Of a stretch of DNA of 23,072 bases, positions 1 through 7,150 are shown one piece after another. Position numbers and translations under genes: made by a program. The number at the start of each line of letters is the position of its first letter. The stretch's first letter is position 1. The notes below the pieces were generated by a model. The model was not told the origin of the DNA. It saw only the letters and a list, made by a program, of their open reading frames with translations, and searched no databases. The DNA is from EX4484-217-1 sp964496035 (GTDB lineage: Archaea > Thermoproteota > Thermoprotei_A > EX4484-217-1): positions 1 to 23,072 of the forward strand of contig CAZBXI010000022.1 in assembly GCA_964496035.1 (NCBI GenBank), in the 5' to 3' direction.

Positions 1-1088
1 TTTATTGTAGCCATTTCTATTACTTGTTCGGCTGTTATTGCTTTAGGATCTTCATTTATTAGTGCTTGGCCTAGTGCTGCTATTTTCATTTCCTCAATCA
101 TATCGTAGTTGTCGTTGCTAGGGCCTCCATCACATCCTAAACCTACGTTTACTCCTTCTTTAAGCATTTTAGCTACCGGTGTTAACCCTGAACCTAGCTT
201 CATATTGCATGACGGATTGTGAGCTACATGAGTTCTTGTTTTAGCGAGTAACTTTATTTCTTCATCAGTAACCCAAACTACATGGATTAGAACAACATTT
301 GTTCCTAACATTCCAACGTATTTGCAGAACTCAACAGGTCTCATCCCAAACTCCTTCTTAAAATACTCTACATCCTCCTTAACCTCAGCTAAATGCATTG
401 TTATTCCTATTCCAAGCTCCTTAGCCTTAGCAACTATTTCACGATAAGTTTCCACAGTCACAGCTCCTGGCGTTCTAGGTGCAAACCATATGAAAATTCT
501 ACCATGCTTACCATGCCATTTCTGATACATGTGCAAAACTTCTTTCATACCGTACTCCTTAGTTTCGACAAGACCCGGATGGATTATGCTTTTTTCTAAA
601 GCATACCCTGGCATATCCATTACATGCCTTCCAAGAACACCTCTCATACCTATTTGTTCAAGAGCTTCAGCAATACCTTCCATACCGTATCTTCCTGAAA
701 GTCCTGCTTCTAGAAATGTAGTTGTTCCTGATTTCAGCATTTCAATCATGCATAGTAGTGCGCTTGTTTTACCATCTTCCTTACTGTAATGTCCTTGAAG
801 AGGCCAAACATAGTCCCTAAGCCAAGGTATTAACCTAACGTACTGAGCCATACCCCTGATCATTGCTTGAGCCATGTGCACATGTAAATCTATCAGCCCT
901 GGCATAACTATCTTCCTTGAAGCATCAATTACAATATCGGAATATTCCTTATAGTCTTTGTCAAGTTTCTCTCTTTTACCTACAGCAACAATGCGATTAC
1001 CCTCTATTGCTACCGCGCCATCCTTGATAACCCTTCTATCCTTATCAACGGTAATAACCCAACCTCCTCTAATGTAAATATCCGCCAT
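1..1088 (-). CDS. TRZ/ATZ-family amidohydrolase, MTA/SAH deaminase-like (C-terminus missing)
   Basis: This is a metal-dependent deaminase of the amidohydrolase superfamily, of the kind that deaminates 5'-methylthioadenosine, S-adenosylhomocysteine or related adenosine compounds (N-ethylammeline chlorohydrolase/DadD-like). About 362 codons are present and the C-terminal part lies beyond the left edge. Visible motifs, in order, are the N-terminal beta-sandwich strand ending in MPGLIDLHVHMAQAMIRG (HxH metal site), the LKSGTTTFLEAG strand, a histidine in ITMHLAE, a second in HNPSCNMKLGSG, and GCDGGPSNDNYDMIEEMK, which carries the metal-binding Asp. That last block is characteristic of the MTA/SAH deaminase group. 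The ATG at 1088 is preceded by a good ribosome site (AGGTGG, about 7 nt away), and a TATA-like TATTTAAG lies near 1147 on the minus strand. The family is firm; the exact substrate cannot be read from sequence. Confidence 0.85.
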   Translation of the reverse strand, partial: MADIYIRGGWVITVDKDRRVIKDGAVAIEGNRIVAVGKREKLDKDYKEYSDIVIDASRKIVMPGLIDLHVHMAQAMIRGMAQYVRLIPWLRDYVWPLQGHYSKEDGKTSALLCMIEMLKSGTTTFLEAGLSGRYGMEGIAEALEQIGMRGVLGRHVMDMPGYALEKSIIHPGLVETKEYGMKEVLHMYQKWHGKHGRIFIWFAPRTPGAVTVETYREIVAKAKELGIGITMHLAEVKEDVEYFKKEFGMRPVEFCKYVGMLGTNVVLIHVVWVTDEEIKLLAKTRTHVAHNPSCNMKLGSGLTPVAKMLKEGVNVGLGCDGGPSNDNYDMIEEMKIAALGQALINEDPKAITAEQVIEMATI

Positions 1089-1396
1089 AGCAAAACCACC
1101 TAAGAATAGTTTAAAAGTTCACATAAAAATAGTCTACTTAAACACTTAAATAGCAATATGCTCTTCCCGTCTTCATAAACTATGTTAATCGTTTCGTCAA
1201 GATCTACGACGTCTTAATTATGCCTTTCACGTTCTCAAAAACTTTATTTAAATAACCCCATCCCATAGCTAGCAGTAAACAAATACCTAAATTTATTAAG
1301 CAAACATAGTGTCTTTAATAAACTCATATCATAAACTACCTCTTAGTTCAAGAGAAAAAAATAAGCTAGCTGTACAGAGCTAGCAACGGGGGTAGA
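1089..1396. promoter_or_regulatory. Divergent intergenic region with promoters for both flanking genes
   Basis: This 308-nt non-coding stretch separates divergent genes. For the minus-strand deaminase, a TATA-like element sits around 1143-1151. For the plus-strand gene starting at 1397, candidates are TTTATTTAAATA near 1245-1256 and TTTAATAA near 1314-1321. The second would start the message near 1343 and give a leader of roughly 50 nt that contains the hairpin at 1365-1384. No tRNA-like or protein-coding signal was seen. Confidence 0.5.
1365..1384 (+). repeat. Hairpin-forming inverted repeat just upstream of a ribosome-binding site
   Basis: GCTAGCT and AGCTAGC form a perfect 7-bp stem around a 6-nt loop (GTACAG). 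The hairpin ends 2 nt before the G-rich ribosome site (1387-1392) of the gene starting at 1397, so it would lie in the 5' leader. The hexamer GCTAGC also occurs once more upstream, at about 1268. Confidence 0.55.
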
Positions 1397-2002
1397 GTGA
1401 TCACTAGGAAGCATTTTGTAGTCTTATTCTGCATAATCATGGGAACAGTTCTAACATTAACTATAGCACCTATTCTTGCTACGGGTGAGTGTAACGGTGA
1501 ATGGTGGGATCCACCGTATCGTTACTATGAGACTTGGAAATCTGGCTCCTATAGGTATTGGGAACAAAATTTCAAGTGGACCGAAAACTTGTTTGAAGGA
1601 GGTGAAGGAACTATTAACTGTATAAGGGAGCCTCCTCCACCATATCCTCCAGACCACTGGGTATGGGGAGAGTTTTTAAGGCTTGAATCATGTCCTACAG
1701 GCGACTATGTAGACGTATATGATGCTACTGGACGCTACTGGACAGACTTACCCGATCCATGGCTCTTTGATGCTGAGGAATCCCATAAACCATATCCGTT
1801 TAACGATGAGGAAACCGAAGTAGGTACAAAAGATGCACATGAAATAGAACCTGGAAAATGGTACTATGTTAGAGTAGAATACACAATTAAAGAGTACGGC
1901 TTAGAATTCGGTATGCGATTTGAGGTAGAATATGGTGATTGTAGCTCAAGCCCCCCTGAAGACTGGTGTTGGTGGGATTGTGTATTATTCGAAGAGGGGT
2001 GA
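1397..2002 (+). CDS. Exported Trp/Tyr/Cys-rich protein of unknown function
   Basis: I do not recognise this 201-residue protein. Residues 1-30 form a Sec-type signal peptide: a basic start (MITRKH), a hydrophobic core and a likely cleavage near ILATG, so the mature protein should be outside the membrane. The mature part is extreme in composition. The full protein contains 13 Trp and 15 Tyr, there are many acidic residues, a PPPPYPP stretch near 79-85, and six cysteines after the signal (32, 75, 99, 182, 191, 195), enough for three disulfides. The last two sit in WCWWDC. The start is GTG with a strong G-rich ribosome site (GGGGGT) just upstream. The next gene begins 5 nt after its stop, so the two are very probably co-transcribed and may form a cell-surface complex. 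Confidence 0.75.
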   Translation: MITRKHFVVLFCIIMGTVLTLTIAPILATGECNGEWWDPPYRYYETWKSGSYRYWEQNFKWTENLFEGGEGTINCIREPPPPYPPDHWVWGEFLRLESCPTGDYVDVYDATGRYWTDLPDPWLFDAEESHKPYPFNDEETEVGTKDAHEIEPGKWYYVRVEYTIKEYGLEFGMRFEVEYGDCSSSPPEDWCWWDCVLFEEG

Positions 2003-2007
2003 ACGTT

Positions 2008-2829
2008 ATGTATAGGAGGGAGTGGGGTATTGCGGAATCCGTATTGTTAGTAATTATAGTGTTTCTAATATTTTCGAGTTTATTTGTTTTCTCAGTAATT
2101 AAAGCGCTTCGTTCAGGTATCTTACCCGTTGCTGTTGACTTAGTTTGCGGTAAAAGATGTAGTGAAGATGTAGAAGCACCCGTAATAGAGATAGTGAAAC
2201 TACCTTGGGAGATAATTACTGTTAGAGGGATTCCAGGTATTGCTGTAGAAATTGAAAGTTCGCCTGTTTTCAGAACAGTTGAGGATGTGAGAGCTTATGC
2301 GAATAATAGAAGCGCATTATTAAAACTCATAGCCGAAAAGAAAGGGGACATGGTTGTTGAAGCAATAATTCAACCTATAAAGCCCCTAACCGTAGAAGAG
2401 TATTTACAATTAGTCACGAAGTACAATGTAACTGTTCTCGCGTTTGGACACTGGTCCTATCCTGATGGTGGAGGGAGAATAGTTATTCACCCGGAAGATT
2501 TAGGGGATCCATTACCAGAAGAGGTTTTTACATGGTGTGAGTCTATTAAGGAAAGTTTAAGAAGATTGCATGGAGATACATACAGAGGGGTTCCAATAGA
2601 TCAGTTCGTATGCATATATAGGATTTCAGGAATAACTGTGAGGGCTAAACTTAAAGAACTTATAAAGGTTAATGAGGATCCCTTAGTTTTAACTGTAGAT
2701 TTAGGACCGCTTTTAGTAGCGGAACAATACAGAGATATTGTAGAACATTTATTCATGAAATGGGAATACATATGGCACTACATACCTGATGAACTCCGGG
2801 ACGAATACGCACAGGCTTTAAGTAAATAA
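2008..2829 (+). CDS. Membrane-anchored extracytoplasmic protein, unknown function
   Basis: This unrecognised protein has about 273 residues. One hydrophobic helix (roughly residues 8-31) follows a charged N-terminus, MYRREWGIAE, and the remaining ~240 residues form a mixed soluble domain that is probably outside the cell. It has four cysteines, including the pair in CGKRC (47 and 51). I place the start at the ATG at 2008, about 9 nt after the GAGGGG ribosome site inside the end of the upstream gene. A GTG at 1999 that overlaps the upstream stop codon is the alternative. The GIAE motif followed by a hydrophobic stretch recalls archaeal type IV pilin leaders, but the residue before the Gly is Trp rather than Lys/Arg, so a plain signal anchor is equally possible. 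It is tightly coupled to the Trp-rich exported protein. Confidence 0.7.
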   Translation: MYRREWGIAESVLLVIIVFLIFSSLFVFSVIKALRSGILPVAVDLVCGKRCSEDVEAPVIEIVKLPWEIITVRGIPGIAVEIESSPVFRTVEDVRAYANNRSALLKLIAEKKGDMVVEAIIQPIKPLTVEEYLQLVTKYNVTVLAFGHWSYPDGGGRIVIHPEDLGDPLPEEVFTWCESIKESLRRLHGDTYRGVPIDQFVCIYRISGITVRAKLKELIKVNEDPLVLTVDLGPLLVAEQYRDIVEHLFMKWEYIWHYIPDELRDEYAQALSK

Positions 2830-2927
2830 CGCTCTTAAGTTAAGGTCGTTATTTTTCTTTACTTAAAACTTGCATGTTCATTACTGAAGTACGTAATGTA
2901 GCAAGAGTTATCCTCTGCTTAAGTAAT

Positions 2928-3034
2928 TTACAAAAAGATAGAGCTACAGCATTAATTCTTCAGTTAAAGATATACGTGCACAATGTATGTTAGAAATAAC
3001 TCTATGTGAAATTGCTTATTTACCTCGATTTTAC
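2928..3034 (+). pseudogene. Decayed duplicate of the 5' region of the adenine deaminase gene
   Basis: This stretch resembles about 100 nt around the start of the adenine deaminase gene (3865-3970). It opens with an 18-nt exact match (TTACAAAAAGATAGAGCT, at 2928-2945 and 3865-3882). Similarity then continues with small gaps through a matching start region: AATGTATGTTAG here against AATGTATATTAG there, and later TGAAATT and ACC blocks in the same order. Read from the equivalent ATG (2983), the frame gives MYVRNN and stops after eight codons, whereas the intact gene reads MYISNL. The copy is therefore broken. It overlaps the 3' end of vapC and, with the intact copy, brackets the vapBC pair. The alignment was done by eye. 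Confidence 0.55.
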
Positions 3035-3436
3035 AATTGCATTGATTATTTCATTAGGGTCTACAATTTCTAAGCCATATCCTTTTAATCTTTTGAAATG
3101 TTTAATATTAAACGTTGATAATGGTATTTCTTCAATAATACATGAGGCAGCAATTAATATGTCGGGGTCTGGTATTAAAACTCCCTTACGATGCAGACTG
3201 GCATATATTTCAGCGGCTTTGATAATAGTTTTCTCTGTCAAGGGGATTATGGTGAAAAGTGTTTTTAGTATTCTCTCCGCATAGACTATATCTCTTCCTA
3301 AAACAGCTAATCCTCTTAAATACTCGTACACTGATATTATTGATAAATATAAGTTCATGTAGGGTTTTATATGCTTTAGTAGGTTTCTTCTAGATAGTTC
3401 AATTAAAACATCCGTATCTATACATGTCTTCTCCAA
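3020..3436 (-). CDS. vapC: VapC-type PIN-domain ribonuclease toxin
   Basis: This is a PIN-domain toxin of a type II toxin-antitoxin pair, expected to cleave RNA with a divalent metal held by acidic residues. The 138 residues match the usual VapC length. The acidic signature is visible: CIDTDVLIE (Asp7), SVYEYLRG (Glu38), PDPDILIAA (Asp90/Asp92) and LSTFNIKHF (Asn110 at the position often occupied by the last acidic or polar residue). The start is TTG and lies 19 bases inside the end of the upstream antitoxin gene, the usual translational coupling. The 3' end runs into the degenerate copy of the adenine deaminase start. Confidence 0.88.
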   Translation of the reverse strand: MEKTCIDTDVLIELSRRNLLKHIKPYMNLYLSIISVYEYLRGLAVLGRDIVYAERILKTLFTIIPLTEKTIIKAAEIYASLHRKGVLIPDPDILIAASCIIEEIPLSTFNIKHFKRLKGYGLEIVDPNEIINAIVKSR

Positions 3437-3654
3437 CTTTCCCTACCCTTTCTGAGAAGATCTAACATTATTTCCGCTTCCTCATCTGATAATTCAAGAA
3501 CTTCAAAATCTACCTTCTCTCTTTCTTTCTCCAAAAGTTTTTCGAAAAACTCATCCCAGCTAAGAGACTTACCTAATTTAGCTTCATAAATTTTCTTCAA
3601 TAAGTTAAGCTTCTCCTTGGTCTCTTTTTTCACACTAATACTGGTTATACTCAT
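3418..3654 (-). CDS. vapB: VapB-type antitoxin
   Basis: This 78-residue protein is the antitoxin partner of the overlapping PIN toxin. The N-terminal strand SITSISVKKETKEKL, followed by two helices, fits a ribbon-helix-helix DNA-binding fold. The acidic, helical C-terminus would wrap the toxin. Archaeal VapB proteins with this start and a following SWDEFFEKLL helix are common. An AT-rich TATA-like stretch (3664-3695) sits just upstream, so the message is probably nearly leaderless. By analogy with the family, the VapBC complex would repress its own promoter; no operator was identified. Confidence 0.82.
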   Translation of the reverse strand: MSITSISVKKETKEKLNLLKKIYEAKLGKSLSWDEFFEKLLEKEREKVDFEVLELSDEEAEIMLDLLRKGRESWRRHV

Positions 3655-3915
3655 TGTTATCTGTAATTATATAATTTCATAATTATTTTTAAATTTTAGT
3701 AATCTTTTTCCATCGAAGTAAGGTTTAAGTAGTATCTTTTAATAATACCCGATGTTCATGATGCTGAAGTTTAAATAATCTATTAAAAACTACATCTCTT
3801 TCTCTATGTGTAATGGACGTTTTAGGAATAAGTATAAAGCTAATATAGTTTCGTATGTTACTTATTACAAAAAGATAGAGCTCCAATGTTAACTTCTAAT
3901 CAAGGTGTTTACGTA
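3655..3915. promoter_or_regulatory. Divergent promoter region between vapB and adenine deaminase
   Basis: This AT-rich non-coding region holds TATA-like boxes for vapB (minus strand, 3664-3695) and for the deaminase (GTTTAAATAATC near 3768-3779, AGTATAAAG near 3831-3839). The second box would start the message near 3860, placing the 18-nt repeat 3865-3882 in its leader. AAGGTG at 3902-3907 lies 8 nt before the ATG at 3916 and decides that start over the upstream in-frame ATG at 3886. Confidence 0.5.
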
Positions 3916-5703
3916 ATGTATATTAGTAACCTTAATGCTGAAATTTTGCGTAACCTTGTTCTAACAGCTTTAGGTAAGCTTAAAGCTGACTCGGTTTTAA
4001 AGAATGCTTCACTGGTTAATGTCTATACCTCGGAAGTTATTGAAGGTGTAAGTGTTGCCATAAAGAATGGTAGGGTTGCTTATGTAGGTAAAAATGTAGA
4101 CCATTTAATAGGTTCTTCAACTAAAGTTTTTGACGTTAAAGGTATGTATATTACTCCTGGCTTTATGGATGCCCATATTCACATTGAAAGCAGCATGTTA
4201 ACCCCTCTTAGGTTTTCTGAAGCAGTACTGCCTCATGGAACCACAAGTGTTTTCATAGATCCCCATGAAATAGCTAATGTCCTCGGCGTTAAGGGTGTTG
4301 AGTTCTTCATTAAGGAAGCATTAGAAGCACCAATTAGGATTTTCGTAAATGTTCCTTCTTGCGTCCCCGCAACACCTGAGGATACTACTGGAGCTAAATT
4401 GGGACCTAAAGAAGTTGAGTATTTGCTTAGAAACCCATATACTATCGGCTTAGCTGAAATGATGGACTTTCACGGTGTTTTATCATTAAGGGAAGATGTG
4501 GTAAGTAAAATTCTTGCAGCACATAAGCTAGGCAAAATTATTGACGGTCATGCTCCAGGGCTTTCAAATAATCTTTTACAAGCATATGTTTCTACAGGCA
4601 TATATTCTGATCATGAAAGTGTTAGAGCGGATGAGGTTGTTGAAAAGACTAGGTTAGGAATGTATGTTATGCTTAGAGAAGGTAGCGCCTGGAGAGATCT
4701 TGCTGAAACATTGAAAGCAATTACCGAGAAAGGTATTGATACTAGAATGCTTCTCCTAGCTAGTGACGATAGGAATCCATATGACATAGTTCACGAAGGC
4801 CATATGGACTACATTGTGAGGAAAACAATTGAACTCGGCGTTGACCCTGTTAAAGCTATTCAAATGGCTACGTTAAATGTCGCTATGAGGTTCAAAGTGG
4901 AGAAGTATCTTGGAGGTGTTGCTCCCGGCAAATTAGCTGACATAGTAGTATTGGATGATTTAGAGAAAGTTAATGTTAAAATGGTGTTTGTTAATGGTAA
5001 GCTATTAGCGAAAAATGGTAGATCCTTATGGCACCCGCCAGAAAACTATAAAGCACCCAGCTACCTTTACGGCACCATTAACATTAAGAGGAAAATAACA
5101 TCTGAGGATTTCAAAATAAAAGCGCCCATAAAGGAGGGCGTAGTTAAAGCGAAGGTTATAGGCGTTATTCCTGAAGAAGCTATAACCAAGAAGTTAATCA
5201 TGGACGTTAGAGTTGTTAATGGTTATGTGGTTTCAGATGTTGAAAGAGATGTTTTGAAGATTGCCATGGTTGAACGCTATACGGGAAAAGGACGTACAGG
5301 GCTAGGTTTGGTTCACGGTTTCGGTTTCAAATATGGTGCTTTAGCTTCATCAATAGCTCATGATAACCATAATATACTTGTTGTCGGTGTAGACGAAGAA
5401 GACATGGCTTTAGCTGTTAACAAAGTAGTTGAAATGGGTGGTGGAATAGTTTTTGCGGCTAAGGGAGAAATAAGGGCAGCTGTTAAGCTTCCCGTTGGAG
5501 GGGTAATAACGGATAAACCAGCTGAAGAAGTTGCTGCACAACTTGAAGAACTGACTTTAGAAACTAGAAAAGCTGGGTCTAAGCTTAGAGAACCCTATAT
5601 GACCTTATCTATTCTAGGCTTAATTGTAATACCAGAATTAAGGATTACTGATAAAGGATTATTCGACGTATTAGATAATAAGTTTGTAAGCTTATTTGCA
5701 TAA
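3916..5703 (+). CDS. ade: Adenine deaminase
   Basis: This enzyme hydrolyses adenine to hypoxanthine and ammonia in purine salvage. The 595-residue protein has the full length of the bacterial/archaeal Ade family. Seen in order are the N-terminal beta-sandwich part, GFMDAHIHIESSMLTP (HxH metal ligands at 87 and 89), FIDPHEIANVLG, the MMDFHGVLS strand, DGHAPGLS, YSDHES, and the ASDDR block with the catalytic/metal Asp. The C-terminal Ade-specific domain carries GFGFKYGALASSIAHDNHN. The start is set at 3916 because AAGGTG lies 8 nt upstream. The next gene, another amidohydrolase, follows 13 nt after the stop, so they form an operon. A decayed copy of this gene's beginning is found at 2928-3034. 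Confidence 0.95.
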   Translation: MYISNLNAEILRNLVLTALGKLKADSVLKNASLVNVYTSEVIEGVSVAIKNGRVAYVGKNVDHLIGSSTKVFDVKGMYITPGFMDAHIHIESSMLTPLRFSEAVLPHGTTSVFIDPHEIANVLGVKGVEFFIKEALEAPIRIFVNVPSCVPATPEDTTGAKLGPKEVEYLLRNPYTIGLAEMMDFHGVLSLREDVVSKILAAHKLGKIIDGHAPGLSNNLLQAYVSTGIYSDHESVRADEVVEKTRLGMYVMLREGSAWRDLAETLKAITEKGIDTRMLLLASDDRNPYDIVHEGHMDYIVRKTIELGVDPVKAIQMATLNVAMRFKVEKYLGGVAPGKLADIVVLDDLEKVNVKMVFVNGKLLAKNGRSLWHPPENYKAPSYLYGTINIKRKITSEDFKIKAPIKEGVVKAKVIGVIPEEAITKKLIMDVRVVNGYVVSDVERDVLKIAMVERYTGKGRTGLGLVHGFGFKYGALASSIAHDNHNILVVGVDEEDMALAVNKVVEMGGGIVFAAKGEIRAAVKLPVGGVITDKPAEEVAAQLEELTLETRKAGSKLREPYMTLSILGLIVIPELRITDKGLFDVLDNKFVSLFA

Positions 5704-5716
5704 ACGGTGATAGATT

Positions 5717-7069
5717 GTGTTCTATGATTTAAAAATAGTTAATGCTAAAATAGCTACCATTAGCGGTGTTTATGAAGGAGCTATAGGTGTTTCTGAAGGA
5801 AAAATAAAGGCTATAGTTAAAAACGGGGACATGTTGAAGGCTGAGAAAACATTAGATGTTGAAGGAAAACTTGTCCTACCAGGGGTAATAGATGTTCATG
5901 CACACATATATGATCCAAGATTTGTTCATAGAGAAGATTTCGAACACGGAACATTAGCTGCAGCTTTCGGAGGTGTAACAACAGTCATAATTATGCCCTT
6001 AGATACCCACATAGATAACGTTGAGATTCTTAAGCACTATATTGAGGTAGGTGAGAAAGAATCATATGTAGATTTCTCAATTCAAGGAGGATTCATAAAA
6101 TCTAACAATATTGCTAATGTCGAAGAATTAGCTAAGTGGGGTATTAGAGCATTTAAAATGTTTACATGTAGACCATATATGGCATCGGATGATGTTTTCA
6201 TTGAAATGCTTGAGCTAACAAAGAAATTGGACATTATAATCACTGTTCACGCCGAAGATGATTACATTCTAGATCACGGTGTAAAAGAGGCCCTAAAAAC
6301 AGGACGTAAAGACCCAGTAATACATCATCTATCTAGATCACCATTAGCTGAGAAAGCTGCTATGGAAAAACTCTTAACATATCTTGAATATGTAGGCGGA
6401 AATTTGCACTTATGCCATATAACGACAAGCTATGCGGTAGATATTATCAAAGAGGGTAAGGAGAAAGGATTGAACATTACAGGTGAAGTATGTACTCACC
6501 ATCTACTTTTCACATATGATGATGCTAAAAAGTGGGGTCCATATTTGAAAATGAATCCCCCACTTAGATCCAAGGAGCATGTCGAAGCTTTATGGAAAGG
6601 GTTACAGCAAGGAATAGTAGACGTAGTTACCACAGACCACGCTCCCGGAAGTAGAGATGAAAAGGAGGTTGGCTGGGAAGATATTTGGAAAGCATGGGGT
6701 GGAGTGGCCGGGGTAGAAACATTATTACCAATAACGTTCACCTACGGCTTTAAGAAAGGTGTTCTAAGCTTAGAAAAGACCATTGAAGTTCTCTCATTTA
6801 ACCCTGCTAAAATATTTGGTCTCAAATTTAAAGGTGATATTAAACCAGGCTTAGACGCAGACCTCATAATTCTAGATCCTAACTATGTTAAGAAAGTTAA
6901 AGCTGAAGATCTACACTATAAAAACCCATGGACACCCTATGAGGGGCTGGAACTTTACGGATGGCCGGAAACAGTCATCTTAAGAGGAAGTATTATTGTA
7001 GAAAACCACGAGCTAGTGGGAGCTAAAGGGCAGGGTAAATTCATTAGAGCATTGAACGTATTCCGGTAG
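5717..7069 (+). CDS. Allantoinase/hydantoinase-like cyclic amidohydrolase
   Basis: This is a dihydroorotase/allantoinase/dihydropyrimidinase-type hydrolase that should open a cyclic amide ring (allantoin, hydantoin, dihydropyrimidine or dihydroorotate). The 450 residues match family length. The binuclear metal site is complete by eye: VIDVHAHI (His61, His63), the lysine to be carboxylated in IRAFKMFTC (Lys147), ITVHAED (His178), LCHITTS (His234) and VTTDHAPG (Asp307). The THHLLF and MNPPLR blocks are also typical and lean towards allantoinase/hydantoinase. GTG is the start, with CGGTGAT just upstream. It lies 13 nt downstream of adenine deaminase, so a role in nucleobase breakdown is a reasonable inference, but the substrate is not proven. 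Confidence 0.85.
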   Translation: MFYDLKIVNAKIATISGVYEGAIGVSEGKIKAIVKNGDMLKAEKTLDVEGKLVLPGVIDVHAHIYDPRFVHREDFEHGTLAAAFGGVTTVIIMPLDTHIDNVEILKHYIEVGEKESYVDFSIQGGFIKSNNIANVEELAKWGIRAFKMFTCRPYMASDDVFIEMLELTKKLDIIITVHAEDDYILDHGVKEALKTGRKDPVIHHLSRSPLAEKAAMEKLLTYLEYVGGNLHLCHITTSYAVDIIKEGKEKGLNITGEVCTHHLLFTYDDAKKWGPYLKMNPPLRSKEHVEALWKGLQQGIVDVVTTDHAPGSRDEKEVGWEDIWKAWGGVAGVETLLPITFTYGFKKGVLSLEKTIEVLSFNPAKIFGLKFKGDIKPGLDADLIILDPNYVKKVKAEDLHYKNPWTPYEGLELYGWPETVILRGSIIVENHELVGAKGQGKFIRALNVFR

Positions 7070-7150
7070 GTTATAGGAAACCCTCATTAATTCATTGAAA
7101 ATATATTTTATACTCTGTTTACAATAACTTATCATCTGGGTGTATTTTCA

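Noticed and set aside
393..789. Open frames of 68 and 86 codons on the plus strand
   Set aside because: They lie antisense to the left-edge deaminase, whose motifs are clear, and their products have no recognisable features.
1966..2007. Upstream ATG extending the membrane-anchored protein by 14 residues
   Set aside because: It lies within the previous gene without a ribosome site, while the ATG at 2008 has GAGGGG at a good distance.
3006..3284. 92-codon plus-strand frame across vapC
   Set aside because: It is antisense to vapC, which has the full PIN acidic signature and a matching overlapping antitoxin.
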